This document shows positions 50,202-59,271 of a stretch of DNA of 64,000 nt, piece by piece (within the stretch, counting starts at the first letter, position 1; each line of letters starts with the position of its first letter). The stretch comes from DATEGZ01 sp035279905 (GTDB taxonomy: Bacteria > Acidobacteriota > Vicinamibacteria > Vicinamibacterales > SCN-69-37): positions 32,056-96,055 of the forward strand of contig DATEGZ010000257.1 of assembly GCA_035279905.1 (NCBI GenBank), read 5' to 3'. The notes below the pieces were generated by a model that was not told where the DNA came from, did no database searches, and saw only the letters and a program-made list of their open reading frames with translations. The translations under genes were made by a program, and so were the position numbers.

Positions 50202-53036
50202 CTATCTCCTGACGCTTCCGTCAACGCTCCTGATCTCTACCGCGCCCAGGTTCAGCTTTCTCAAGTCCGCTTCGATCTTCTTCCGATCGCCGACCGCGAT
50301 GACGATGATCTTGTCGGGGTGCAGGTACTTCTTCGCGGCGGCTTGCACCGCCTCGGCCGTGACCGTCGAGACGGCCGCCGGGAACGTCGAGTAGTAGTCG
50401 AGCCCGAGATTGTAGATGTAGAGGCCGCTGAGGCTGTCCACGGCGCTTGCGCTGGTCTCGAAATCCGCCGGCAGCGATCGCGTCAGCGAGTCGCGGCCCA
50501 TGTTCAGCTCGTCGGGCGTCACCGTCGTGTCGGTCATGCGCTTGAGCTCTTTCATGATCTCGGCGACCGCCGGCGCGGTGACGTTCGTCCGCACGCCCGA
50601 CCCGACCCAGAACGGCCCGGCGTGCTTGCGGAAGATGAACTGCGAGAACGCGCCGTACGTGTAGCCGTGGGCCTCGCGCAGGTTGAGGTTGATACGGCTC
50701 GAGAAGAGTCCGCCCAGAATCAAGTTCATCACGTTGAGCGCGGCGTAGTCGGACACCGATCGCGGCGCGCCGATCTCGGCCACGCGCAGCTGCGTCTGCT
50801 CCGCGCCTGGACGATCGACCAGCACCAGCCGCACAGGCGCCGAGATGAACGTGTCGGTCGCGCCCGCCGCGGGCGTGCCCTTCGCCCACGACCCGAACGC
50901 CTTCTCAGCGAGCGCCTTCACGTCCGCCTGGCTGATCGGCCCGGCGACGACGAGCGCCGCGTTGTTCGGCACGAAGTTCTGCTTCCAGAAGCCCGCCAGA
51001 TCGTCGCGCTTCGTGGCTTGAATCGACGACTCGGTGCCGAGCTCGATGTACCCGTACGGGTGGTTGTCTCCGTAGAGCACCCGCACCGCGACCGTCTGCG
51101 CGACCGCATTGGGATCCTGCCGGCTCTGGATCAGCTGGCCCAGGCGGCTTGCGCGCTCGCGATCGATCTCCTTGTCGGGAAAGCTCGGATGGAGCGCGAC
51201 GTCAGCCAGCAGATCGAGCGCCGCGCCGAAGTTCTTCCGGAGCGACTGGACCGTGACGAACGAGGCGTCCTTGGCGGAGGCGGTCGACAGCGACGCGCCC
51301 AGGTGGGCGACGTCGTCGGCAATCGTGAGCGCGTCGCGCGATGCGGTGCCCTGGTCGAGCATCGCGCCCGTGAAGTTCGCGAGCCCCGCGCGATCTGTCG
51401 GATTGCTGTCGCCGCCGGTCCTGATCACCAGGCTCGCGGCCACGACGGGCATCCCGGGCCGCTCGTAGTGCAGTACGGTCAGGCCGTTCGGCAGCTGGAA
51501 GGACTGCGGCGTGGGCAGCGTGATTGGCCGCTGGGCCGCGGGCTTCGGCTGATCCTTCCGCCACGCTTCGTCGGCGTTCACGGCCTCGGCGCCGGTGCCC
51601 GGCGCGACTTTCGGCGCCGGCGGCGTCGGCACCTGCGCGCCGAGATCCGGATCGCCGGGCACGCCAAAGACGACCACCCGCGCGCTCGGCTTGAGCGACG
51701 TCTGCACGAACGTCTTGACGCTCGCCGCCGTCACCGCGCGATGCCGCGTGAGGTCCTCGCCGAGGTATCCCGGATTCTTCACGTAGTGGTTGTAGAGATT
51801 GAGCGTGTCGGCCACGCCGCCAAATCCGCCCAGCACCTGCAGCCCGCTGAGCAGGCTGGTTTCGAACACGTTGCGCGCGCGCTCGACTTCCTTGGCGTCC
51901 GGCCCGGATGATGTCAGCGCCTTGAGCTGCTCATCGATCGCGGCCGTGAGCTCTTCGGCCGTGTGTCCCGGCCGAGCGGTCGCGCTGATGCGGAACACCG
52001 AGGAGAGCGACAGCGACTGCTGCGCGGCCGAGACGTCCTGCGCGATCTGCTTGTCGTAGACAAGCGCCTTGTACAGCCGGCTCGAGTGCCCGCCGCCGAG
52101 GATGCCCGCGGCAATGTCGGCGTCCGCGTCGCCGGGCGCGAAGTACGACGGCGTGAGCCACGTCATGTACACGCGCGGCAGCTGGACGTGGTCCTTGACG
52201 ACGACCTTGCGCTCGCTCGTGATCGGCGGCGTCTGCACGGTCACCTTCGGCACGTCCGGCCCGCGCTTGAGCGTGCCGAAGTACTTCTCGACGAGCGTCT
52301 TGACCTGCGCCTTGTCCACGTCGCCGACGATCGCGAGGCTCGCGTTGTTCGGCGTGTAGTACTGCTTGAAGAAGCCCTTCACGTCCTCGAGCTTCGCGGC
52401 CTGGATGTCGGCGTGCGATCCAATCACGTCCGCGTAGTACGGATGACCTTGCGGAAACAGGTTGTGGTATACCGCCTCGTCAACGACGCCGTACGGCTCG
52501 TTCTCGACGCTTTGCCGCCGCTCGTTGCGCACGACGTCCTGCTGATTCGAGAGCTTCGCCTGATCGAGCTCGTCGAGGAGGTAGCCCATGCGATCGGACT
52601 CGAGCCACAAACCGAGCTCGAGCTGATTCGCCGGCAGCGTCTCGAAGTAGTTCGTTCGATCGAAATCGGTCGTGCCGTTGAGGTTCGTGCCGCCGGCCGC
52701 CTCGAGCAATCTGAAATGCGAGTCGCCGGGCACGTGCTTCGATCCCTGAAACATCATGTGCTCGAAGAGGTGCGCGAAGCCCGTGCGCCCGGCCGCCTCG
52801 TTGGCCGGTCCGACGTGATACCAGAGATCGACGGCGACGAGCGGCAGCCGATGATCTTCCGAGACGATCACTTCGAGTCCGTTCGCAAGCGCGTACTTCT
52901 CGAACTGGAGGCTCGGCGTGTCAGGCGTCGCGGATGACGACGCTGTGCTGGAGGTCGCCGGCGCGGACGTCTGGCCGCACGCGGCAAGGCTCAGCGCGAG
53001 CGGCACGAGCAGCAGCAACCTGCGCGGATGGATCAT
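50202..53036 (-). CDS. Double M16 zinc peptidase, lipoprotein-type signal
   Basis: The 944-residue protein has two complete M16 halves. A lipobox-type signal (LLLVPLALSLAACGQ) predicts a lipid-anchored exported form. The first half has the inverted zinc motif AHLFEHMMFQG (HxxEH) and a downstream Glu (VRNERRQSVENEPYG). The second half starts near LPTPQSFQLPNGLTVLHYER and lacks HxxEH (LANFTGAMLDQGTASRDALT), as usual for the non-catalytic half of pitrilysin/MPP-like clamshells. It probably degrades peptides in the periplasm. Its start overlaps the cyclophilin stop by 4 bp. Confidence 0.93.
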   Translation of the reverse strand: MIHPRRLLLLVPLALSLAACGQTSAPATSSTASSSATPDTPSLQFEKYALANGLEVIVSEDHRLPLVAVDLWYHVGPANEAAGRTGFAHLFEHMMFQGSKHVPGDSHFRLLEAAGGTNLNGTTDFDRTNYFETLPANQLELGLWLESDRMGYLLDELDQAKLSNQQDVVRNERRQSVENEPYGVVDEAVYHNLFPQGHPYYADVIGSHADIQAAKLEDVKGFFKQYYTPNNASLAIVGDVDKAQVKTLVEKYFGTLKRGPDVPKVTVQTPPITSERKVVVKDHVQLPRVYMTWLTPSYFAPGDADADIAAGILGGGHSSRLYKALVYDKQIAQDVSAAQQSLSLSSVFRISATARPGHTAEELTAAIDEQLKALTSSGPDAKEVERARNVFETSLLSGLQVLGGFGGVADTLNLYNHYVKNPGYLGEDLTRHRAVTAASVKTFVQTSLKPSARVVVFGVPGDPDLGAQVPTPPAPKVAPGTGAEAVNADEAWRKDQPKPAAQRPITLPTPQSFQLPNGLTVLHYERPGMPVVAASLVIRTGGDSNPTDRAGLANFTGAMLDQGTASRDALTIADDVAHLGASLSTASAKDASFVTVQSLRKNFGAALDLLADVALHPSFPDKEIDRERASRLGQLIQSRQDPNAVAQTVAVRVLYGDNHPYGYIELGTESSIQATKRDDLAGFWKQNFVPNNAALVVAGPISQADVKALAEKAFGSWAKGTPAAGATDTFISAPVRLVLVDRPGAEQTQLRVAEIGAPRSVSDYAALNVMNLILGGLFSSRINLNLREAHGYTYGAFSQFIFRKHAGPFWVGSGVRTNVTAPAVAEIMKELKRMTDTTVTPDELNMGRDSLTRSLPADFETSASAVDSLSGLYIYNLGLDYYSTFPAAVSTVTAEAVQAAAKKYLHPDKIIVIAVGDRKKIEADLRKLNLGAVEIRSVDGSVRR

Positions 53037-53683
53037 CGGAGGCTCCCGAATCGCGACTTCACCCGCGTCATGCGGGTGATCTCCACGGCCGTGACGAGGT
53101 ATTGGACGTTGCGTTCCTGCAGCGGGCCTTGCTGCTGGATCTTCTTGACGACGTCGAGCCCGGACAGCACGCGCCCGAACGCGGCCGCGCCCTGCTCATC
53201 GTCGAATCGCTTGCCCCCGAAATCGAGCGAGGGTTGATCGTCGAGCAGAATGAAAAACTCGGTGGTCGCCGAGTCCGGCGTGCCCCGCGCCATCGACACC
53301 GTGCCGGCGACGTGCTTGAGACCGGTGACGCTCGTACGCTCGAGCGGAATCGGCGGCAGCCGTTGCGCGGATGTCGACGGATCGATCCCGCCCTGAATGA
53401 TGTTCATCTGCGGCCGATTGGGCGGGGTGCCGGGATAGTTGTCGGGCCGCGTCACGCGGTAGAAACGGCCGCCGTCGTAGATGCCGGCGTCGACGTACTT
53501 GAGAAAGTTGCCGGCCGTGATCGGCGCGTGCGCGAGATCGACGGCGATCGTGATCGTGCCGAGGGCCGTTTCGATGGCGACGGTGACTTCCGCGGGCGGC
53601 GGCGGCGCCTGAGGCGGCGTCTGTACGGACGCGACGGCGCTCGTCGAAATCACGAACGCCGCAGCGACGAGCACGCGTGTCAT
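53033..53683 (-). CDS. Cyclophilin-type peptidyl-prolyl isomerase, exported
   Basis: The 216-residue protein has a signal peptide (VLVAAAFVISTSAVASVQ), a short Pro-rich linker and a cyclophilin fold: ETALGTITIAVDLAHAPITA, NFLKYVDAGIYDGGRFYRVT, VSMARGTPDSATTEFFILLD and FGRVLSGLDVVKKIQQQ. The catalytic Arg (FYRV) is present, while the classic QGGD becomes IIQGGID. It helps periplasmic protein folding. It lies 8 bp after glutamate dehydrogenase and overlaps the M16 peptidase start by 4 bp, so folding and proteolysis genes are coupled. Confidence 0.92.
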   Translation of the reverse strand: MTRVLVAAAFVISTSAVASVQTPPQAPPPPAEVTVAIETALGTITIAVDLAHAPITAGNFLKYVDAGIYDGGRFYRVTRPDNYPGTPPNRPQMNIIQGGIDPSTSAQRLPPIPLERTSVTGLKHVAGTVSMARGTPDSATTEFFILLDDQPSLDFGGKRFDDEQGAAAFGRVLSGLDVVKKIQQQGPLQERNVQYLVTAVEITRMTRVKSRFGSLR

Positions 53684-53691
53684 GCTCTCGC

Positions 53692-55059
53692 TCAGATGGC
53701 TCCGTTGGCCAGCATCGCGTCGGCCACCTTCGCGAAACCGGCGCGATTGGCGCCGTCCACGTAGTTGACCCGGCCGTCCGGGCGCCGGCCGTACTCGACA
53801 CAGCGCTCGTGGATGCGCTTCATGATCTCGCCAAGGCGGTGATCGACTTCCTCGCGGCTCCAGACCAGGCGCTGCGCGTTCTGGCTGATCTCGAGGCCCG
53901 ACACCGAGACGCCGCCGGCGTTGGCGGCCTTGCCCGGCCCGAACGCCACGCCGCCGTCGATGAGAATGTGCGTCGCTTCGAGCGACGTCGGCATGTTCGC
54001 GCCCTCGCCCACGACCTTGCAGCCGTTCTTGACGAGCATCTCCGCGTCGCTCTTGTCGATCTCGTTCTCGTGCGCGCTCGGGAACGCCGCCTGACACGGC
54101 ACCGCCCACGGCCGCTTGCCCGGGTGGAACTCGCACTTGAAGTGATCCGCGTACTCCTTGATGCGGCCGCGCCGGATCTCCTTCAGCTCCTTCACCCACG
54201 CGAGCTTGCCCTCGTCGATCCCCGCCGGGTCGTGAATGAACCCGTCGGAATCGGAGAGCGTCACCACTTTCCCGCCGAGCTGCGTCGCCTTCTCGACCGT
54301 GTAGGTCGCGACGTTGCCGGATCCGGAAACGACGCAGGTCTTGCCGCGCAAGCCGTCGCCGACGTGACGGAGCATGTTCTCGACGAAGTACACGCACCCG
54401 TACCCCGTCGCCTCCGGCCGGATGAGGCTGCCGCCGTAGGCGAGGCCCTTACCCGTCAGCACGCTGTTGAAGCGGCCGGTGATCCGGCGGTACTGCCCGA
54501 ACAGATAACCGATCTCGCGCCCGCCCACGCCGATGTCGCCCGCGGGCACGTCGACGTCGTCGCCGATGTAGCGATAGAGCTCGGTCATGAACGCCTGACA
54601 GAAGCGCTCGACCTCCGCGTCGGACTTGCCTTTCGGATCGAAATTCGATCCGCCCTTCGCGCCGCCCATCGGCAGGCCCGTCAGGCTGTTCTTGAGGATT
54701 TGTTCGAAGCCGAGAAACTTGAGGACCGACAGATTGACCGTCGGATGAAATCGCAGCCCGCCTTTATAGGGACCGATCGCGTTGCTGAACTGCACGCGAT
54801 AGCCGCGGTTGATCTGGACGTCGCCCGTGTCGTCGAGCCACGTCACGCGGAAGATGATGATCCGGTCGGGCTCGGTGAGCCGATCGAGGATGCGGGCCTT
54901 CTGATACTCGGGACGTTCGAGCACGAACGGCATCAGGGATTCGGCGACTTCCCGTACGGCCTGATGGAATTCCGGCTGGTCCGGACTGCGCCTGGTGAGC
55001 TGCGCCATGAAGTCGTTGACGGCCTTGGTGGCCTCGCTCGCACGGTCCAGTTTGCCCAT
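53692..55059 (-). CDS. gdhA: NADP-type glutamate dehydrogenase
   Basis: The 455-residue hexameric-class GDH has the substrate Lys region GPYKGGLRFHPTVNLSVLKF, the catalytic segment LPMGGAKGGSNFDPKGKSDA, and VPAGDIGVGGREIGYLFGQY. The nucleotide fold is VVSGSGNVATYTVEKATQLG with no acidic residue at the expected beta2 end of NAD-specific enzymes (TLSDSDGFIHD, Ser), which points to NADP use. It assimilates ammonia into glutamate. It is the first gene of the gdhA-cyclophilin-M16 run and diverges from the acyltransferase gene. Confidence 0.94.
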   Translation of the reverse strand: MGKLDRASEATKAVNDFMAQLTRRSPDQPEFHQAVREVAESLMPFVLERPEYQKARILDRLTEPDRIIIFRVTWLDDTGDVQINRGYRVQFSNAIGPYKGGLRFHPTVNLSVLKFLGFEQILKNSLTGLPMGGAKGGSNFDPKGKSDAEVERFCQAFMTELYRYIGDDVDVPAGDIGVGGREIGYLFGQYRRITGRFNSVLTGKGLAYGGSLIRPEATGYGCVYFVENMLRHVGDGLRGKTCVVSGSGNVATYTVEKATQLGGKVVTLSDSDGFIHDPAGIDEGKLAWVKELKEIRRGRIKEYADHFKCEFHPGKRPWAVPCQAAFPSAHENEIDKSDAEMLVKNGCKVVGEGANMPTSLEATHILIDGGVAFGPGKAANAGGVSVSGLEISQNAQRLVWSREEVDHRLGEIMKRIHERCVEYGRRPDGRVNYVDGANRAGFAKVADAMLANGAI

Positions 55060-55136
55060 CTAGGGAGTCTCCTCGGCGGCCAATCCTAGTGCCGTTCCTC
55101 TGTTCCACCAAGGGAAATCCCGCGTACCTTGTCTGG

Positions 55137-55142
55137 TATAGT
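55137..55142 (+). promoter_or_regulatory. -10 box of the acyltransferase-proline dehydrogenase pair
   Basis: TATAGT ends 8 nt before the GTG at 55151, giving another leaderless-type start in a divergent gap of 91 bp. Confidence 0.5.
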
Positions 55143-55150
55143 TCGAGCCC

Positions 55151-56278
55151 GTGAGAGCCGACGACATCACGCGGGCCGTACTCGCGCGGGACGACGTCGC
55201 ACGGTACCTGCGTGGCGTGCAGGGGGTGCCGGCCGGCGAGGCGCGTCAGCGCATCGAAGAGTACCTGGTCGAGCTCCGGACCACGCAGCGGTACCGCTTC
55301 TACCGCGCGCTGCAGCATCCGCTGTACCCGATCCTGCGAAAAGTACGCCGAGTGGCCGAGGGCATCGAGCACGCGGCCGATGCGACGCGGCGCGGCCGCG
55401 TCGTCTACGTGTCGAATCACAAGAGTCATCTCGATTACCTCGTCGAGCCGCTCGTGCTCGACGATCACGGTGTGCGGCCGCCGTTGATGGCCGCGGGCAT
55501 CAACCTGTTCGGCGGCGCGCTCGGCCTGCTCCATCGCCATGTCACGGGCGCGATTCCGATCCGGCGCAACAGCAAGGACCCCGTGTACCTCGTCACGCTC
55601 CGCGCGTACGTCGCGGAGATCCTGAAGGTTCACGATCTGCTGTACTACGCCGAAGGCGGGCGCAGCTACAGCGGCGAGTTGAAGTCGCCGAAGACCGGCC
55701 TGCTCCAAGCCGCGCTGCTGGCGGATCGACACGAGATCTCCGTCGTGCCGATGGCGGTGGCGTACGATCTCGTGCTCGAGGATCGGATCATCTCGCGCGC
55801 GGCGACGCGCAAGCGCACGCGGCCGTTCGGCCAGGAAGTCGCCGAGATGGTCCGGCACGCCGTCGGATATCAGTCGCGCGCGTTCGTGACGTTCGGCAAA
55901 CCGATCGCGCTCGGCGACTACGATCCGGAAGCCCGCAGAGATCTCGTCGCGCTGGCCCATCGCATTCAGGACGACATCGGGCGGCTCTACAAAGTGCTGC
56001 CGACGGCGCTCGTCGCCGCGGCCATGCGGCCGCAGATGACCCGAGCCGGCCTCACCTCCCGGATCGACGAGCTCCTCGTCTCGTTCCGCGCGGAGGGCGC
56101 CAACCTCGCCGTGCAGACGCCACAGCAGGCGGTCGACGAAGGCGTCGAGCAGCTCACCGAGCGCGGCGTGCTCGTGCAGGACCGACAGCGGTTGCGAATC
56201 CGCGATCGATTTGCCCTCCGCTACTACGCGCGCACGATCGAACACCTCGTGACGCGACGCCGCGGAACCACGCACTGA
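55151..56278 (+). CDS. PlsB-like glycerol-3-phosphate/lysophospholipid acyltransferase
   Basis: The 375-residue enzyme has the acyltransferase boxes VYVSNHKSHLDYLVEPLVL (NHX4D), GAIPIRRNSKDPVYLVTL and LYYAEGGRSYSGELKSPKTG (EGGRS), then SVVPMAVAYDLV. The spacing matches the GPAT/DHAPAT group rather than PlsC, but it lacks the long extra domains of E. coli PlsB (about 800 residues). It would acylate glycerol-3-phosphate at the membrane face. The GTG start at 55151 follows a TATAGT box. Its stop overlaps the proline dehydrogenase start (TGATG). Confidence 0.88.
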   Translation: MRADDITRAVLARDDVARYLRGVQGVPAGEARQRIEEYLVELRTTQRYRFYRALQHPLYPILRKVRRVAEGIEHAADATRRGRVVYVSNHKSHLDYLVEPLVLDDHGVRPPLMAAGINLFGGALGLLHRHVTGAIPIRRNSKDPVYLVTLRAYVAEILKVHDLLYYAEGGRSYSGELKSPKTGLLQAALLADRHEISVVPMAVAYDLVLEDRIISRAATRKRTRPFGQEVAEMVRHAVGYQSRAFVTFGKPIALGDYDPEARRDLVALAHRIQDDIGRLYKVLPTALVAAAMRPQMTRAGLTSRIDELLVSFRAEGANLAVQTPQQAVDEGVEQLTERGVLVQDRQRLRIRDRFALRYYARTIEHLVTRRRGTTH

Positions 56279-57213
56279 TGTTGGACGCGCTGCCCAAAGC
56301 GTTCTTCTCCATCCTGGCGGGCAGCCACACCCTCAAGAACGCAGCCTCACGCTACGGCATGCGCCGGCCGGACAGCTTCGCGCGCCGGTTCGTGGCCGGC
56401 GAGCACGTCGGCGACGCGATCGCCGCCGCCCAGGTGCTCGAGCAGAACGGCCTCGCGGTGACGCTCGACCTGCTTGGCGAAAGCGTCAGCTCGACCGAAG
56501 CCGCCGGTGAAGCGACACGGGCGTATCTCTCGACGATCCAGGACATCGAACGCGGCGGAATCAGCCGCAATATCTCGCTCAAGCTCACGCAGCTGGGCCT
56601 GGGCGTCGATCGGGCCACCTCGGTCGACAACCTCCGGCGCGTGCTCGACGTGGCCGGCAAGCACGGGTTCTTCGTGCGGATCGACATGGAGAACTCGCCG
56701 TACACCGCGCAGACGCTCGAGACGTTCGAGACGACGTGGGGGATCGGGTATCGCAACGTCGGCGTGGTGCTCCAGTCGTATCTCCGTCGGTCGATGAGCG
56801 ACGCCAGGCGGATGATCGCGCTCGGCGTGCCGGTCCGGCTGGTGAAGGGCGCGTATCGCGAGCCGCGCAGCGTGGCGTTTCAGCGAAAAACCGAGGTCGA
56901 CGCGTCGTATGTCGCGCTGATGGAAGTGCTGATGCGCGAGGGCAAGTCGCCCGCGATTGCCACGCACGACCCGCACATGATCGACGCGACGCGCCAGTTC
57001 GCGACCGCGCACGGCATCGGCAAGGAGCACTTCGAGTTCCAGATGCTGTACGGCATCCGCCGCGACCTGCAGGCGCAGCTCGCCAACCAGGGCTATCGCG
57101 TGCGCATCTACGTTCCGTTCGGCCGCGAATGGTTCCCGTATTTCATGCGCCGGCTCGGCGAGCGGCCCGCGAACGCGAGCTTCGTGCTGAAGAGCTTGAT
57201 GCGGGAGAGGTGA
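56278..57213 (+). CDS. Proline dehydrogenase, monofunctional
   Basis: The 311-residue FAD-dependent TIM-barrel enzyme oxidises proline to pyrroline-5-carboxylate at the membrane. Landmarks are LDLLGESVSSTEAAGEATRA, ISLKLTQLGLGVD, FFVRIDMENSPYTAQTLETF, VVLQSYLRRSMSDARRMIAL, VRLVKGAYREP and FQMLYGIRRDLQAQLANQGY. The final RxxRR is YGIRRDL. No P5C dehydrogenase domain is attached. The start ATG overlaps the acyltransferase stop by 1 bp, and its stop lies at the edge of a palindromic repeat. Confidence 0.94.
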   Translation: MLDALPKAFFSILAGSHTLKNAASRYGMRRPDSFARRFVAGEHVGDAIAAAQVLEQNGLAVTLDLLGESVSSTEAAGEATRAYLSTIQDIERGGISRNISLKLTQLGLGVDRATSVDNLRRVLDVAGKHGFFVRIDMENSPYTAQTLETFETTWGIGYRNVGVVLQSYLRRSMSDARRMIALGVPVRLVKGAYREPRSVAFQRKTEVDASYVALMEVLMREGKSPAIATHDPHMIDATRQFATAHGIGKEHFEFQMLYGIRRDLQAQLANQGYRVRIYVPFGREWFPYFMRRLGERPANASFVLKSLMRER

Positions 57214-57285
57214 AATGACGCCGGGAGTAGTTTTTACAATTCGTGTGTCGCACGCGAATTGTAAAAACTACTCCCGGCGTCATTT
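57213..57285. repeat. Palindromic repeat, GACGCCGGGAGTAG family, copy 2
   Basis: Perfect 31-bp arms (57213-57243 and 57255-57285) flank an 11-nt loop. The arm core is the same as that of the element at 47231-47298 (ATGACGCCGGGAGTAGTTTT). It lies exactly between two convergent genes: its left edge shares the last base of the proline dehydrogenase TGA, and its right edge holds the final base of the M20 peptidase stop. It could terminate both transcripts. Confidence 0.92.
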
Positions 57286-58412
57286 CATTTCACCCACGCC
57301 CGCGCCACATCCACCAGAATGTCGCGACAGGCGTAGACGTCGTCGACGGTCACGTACTCCTCGGTGCTGTGCAGCCCGGCGCCGCCGGGGCCGAGCAGGA
57401 CTGACGGCGTCCCGGCCGCCGACAGAATCGCGGCGTCCGTCCAGAACGACATGCCCATGGGCGTCGCCGAGCGTCCCGCCCGCGCGAGCGCCCCGCCCAC
57501 CGTGCTCGTCAACGGGTGATCCGCGCCGACCAGGTGCGCGGGGCGATACGTGACGAGCCGCGCCTCAGCCCGGAACTCGGGATCGTCGCGCTTGAGCCGC
57601 TCGAGGATGGTGTGGACCTCGTGGAGCACGCTCTGGCCGTCCTCGCTCGCCACCGTGCGGCGCTCCATTTCGAGCGTGCACCGGTCCGGGTAGCTGCTGA
57701 GCTCGCGGCCGCCGCTGATGAGCGACGCGTGCAGCGATCCGGTCCCTTGAAACGCGACCGGCGACTGCGCGCGCAGCTCCCGGTCGCGCCCTTCGAGCGC
57801 TGTCAACACGCGTCCCATCCGCGCGATCGCGTCACGCCCGTCCTCGGGCCGGCTGCCGTGCGCCGCCTTGCCATGCGTCACGATCTGGAGCCACGCGAAG
57901 CCCTTGTGGCCGATGGCGAGGCCGAGATCCGTGGGCTCGGTCACGATCGCGGCGTCCGCGTGCCAGTCCTTGACCAGCGCTTCCGCGCCTAAACTCTCGT
58001 ACTCTTCGTCGACGACCGCCGCGATGATCAGACGCCCGCGGGTCCACTCCCTGGCGAGCACGCCCGCGGCCGCGATCATCGCCGCGACGCCGCCTTTCAT
58101 GTCCTGCGATCCGCGCGCGTAGAGCCGGCCGTTGCTGACGCGCGGGACGAACGGATCGGTCATGCCCTCGACGCCCACGGTGTCGAGGTGGCCGCAGAAC
58201 ATCAGCGACGGTCCGGGCGCTCGCCCCTCCAGCACGCCGATCACATTGGGCCGGCCCGGCGCGGCTTCCTGGAGCACGACGTCGAGTCCCGCGCCCGCCA
58301 TGGCCGCCCGCGCGACCTCAGCCGCCTCGGCTTCGCCGGGCGCGCCCGGCACGAGCGACGGGTTGACGGAATTCGCGGCCACGAGGTCGCGAAGCAGCGG
58401 TAGCGGGTCCAT
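57285..58412 (-). CDS. M20-family metallopeptidase (ArgE/DapE-like)
   Basis: The 375-residue di-zinc amidohydrolase has the metal motifs LMFCGHLDTVG (HxD), ARGSQDMKGGVAAM (bridging Asp), AAVVDEEYESLGA (general-base Glu-Glu), IVTEPTDLGL and the C-terminal LHSTEEYVTVDD His. The dimerisation domain contains HGKAAHGSRPEDGRDAI. It probably deacylates N-acyl amino acids or cleaves small peptides; the precise substrate (acetylornithine, succinyl-DAP or other) is undecided. Its stop codon lies at the edge of the palindrome at 57213-57285. It diverges from the SDR gene. Confidence 0.92.
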   Translation of the reverse strand: MDPLPLLRDLVAANSVNPSLVPGAPGEAEAAEVARAAMAGAGLDVVLQEAAPGRPNVIGVLEGRAPGPSLMFCGHLDTVGVEGMTDPFVPRVSNGRLYARGSQDMKGGVAAMIAAAGVLAREWTRGRLIIAAVVDEEYESLGAEALVKDWHADAAIVTEPTDLGLAIGHKGFAWLQIVTHGKAAHGSRPEDGRDAIARMGRVLTALEGRDRELRAQSPVAFQGTGSLHASLISGGRELSSYPDRCTLEMERRTVASEDGQSVLHEVHTILERLKRDDPEFRAEARLVTYRPAHLVGADHPLTSTVGGALARAGRSATPMGMSFWTDAAILSAAGTPSVLLGPGGAGLHSTEEYVTVDDVYACRDILVDVARAWVK

Positions 58413-58443
58413 GAACGGCGTCTCAGATTACCATTCGGATCAC

Positions 58444-59271
58444 ATGCCTCGTCTTTCGGGCCGCGTCGTCGCCATCACTGGAGCCTCCGCCGGCATCGGG
58501 CGCGCAACGGCCGAGCACTGCGCGGCCGAAGGCGCCGCCGTGGTGCTCTCGGCGCGGCGGGCCGATCGACTCGACGAGATCGTGCGCGGCATCACGTCGC
58601 GTGGCGGGCGCGCGCTGGCGGTGCCGGGCGACGTCACGAGTGAAGGAGACATGGACGCGCTCGTCGCGCGCGCCGTCGAGGCGTTCGGATCGCTCGACGT
58701 GATGGTCTGCAACGCGGGCATCGGCTATCACGGCCCGCTCGACGAGACGCCGCCCGCGGCGATGCGGCGGATCGTGGACGTCAACCTGATGGGCACGCTC
58801 TACGCGGCCGCGTCGGCGATGCGCGTGTTCCGGCGGCAGGGCCGCGGGCACATCATCGCCGTGTCGTCGATCGTCGGCCGGCGCGGAGTCGGCGGCTCCG
58901 GGATCTACGCCGCGACTAAAGCCGCGCAGCTCGCGTTCGTCGAATCGCTCCGCGCCGAGTTCGTCGGCACGCCTTTTCGCGCGTCCGTCGTCTTCCCCGT
59001 CGTCACGGTCACGGAATTTCACGAGACGATCGCGCGCGATTTCGGCTACGCCGTCAGCGGCACCGGGCCCAGACAGACGGCGGCGCAGGTCGCCGACAAG
59101 ATCGTCGACTGCATCGTCTCGCCGCGCGCCGAGGTGTATCCGCTGCGCAAGGCGTGGTGGCTCGCCGTGCTGAGCGTGATTGCGCCGGCGCAGGCCGACA
59201 AAGTCGTGCAGAAGTTCGCGCGCCGCCGGAAGCCGGTGGCCGCCGCTCCCGATGCTCATCGGCCTTCCTGA
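58444..59271 (+). CDS. Short-chain dehydrogenase/reductase
   Basis: The 275-residue classical SDR has the cofactor motif AITGASAGIGRATAEHCAAE (TGxxxGxG), VCNAGIGYHG (NNAG equivalent) and the catalytic IIAVSSIVGRRG...SGIYAATKAA (Ser, Tyr-x3-Lys). Arg after the second strand (VLSARRADRLDE) suggests NADP(H). An extended C-terminal region with a basic tail (QKFARRRKPVAAAP) is hydrophobic in WWLAVLSVIAPAQ and may bind membranes. The substrate is unknown. It overlaps the CCA-adding enzyme gene by 20 bp. Confidence 0.9.
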   Translation: MPRLSGRVVAITGASAGIGRATAEHCAAEGAAVVLSARRADRLDEIVRGITSRGGRALAVPGDVTSEGDMDALVARAVEAFGSLDVMVCNAGIGYHGPLDETPPAAMRRIVDVNLMGTLYAAASAMRVFRRQGRGHIIAVSSIVGRRGVGGSGIYAATKAAQLAFVESLRAEFVGTPFRASVVFPVVTVTEFHETIARDFGYAVSGTGPRQTAAQVADKIVDCIVSPRAEVYPLRKAWWLAVLSVIAPAQADKVVQKFARRRKPVAAAPDAHRPS

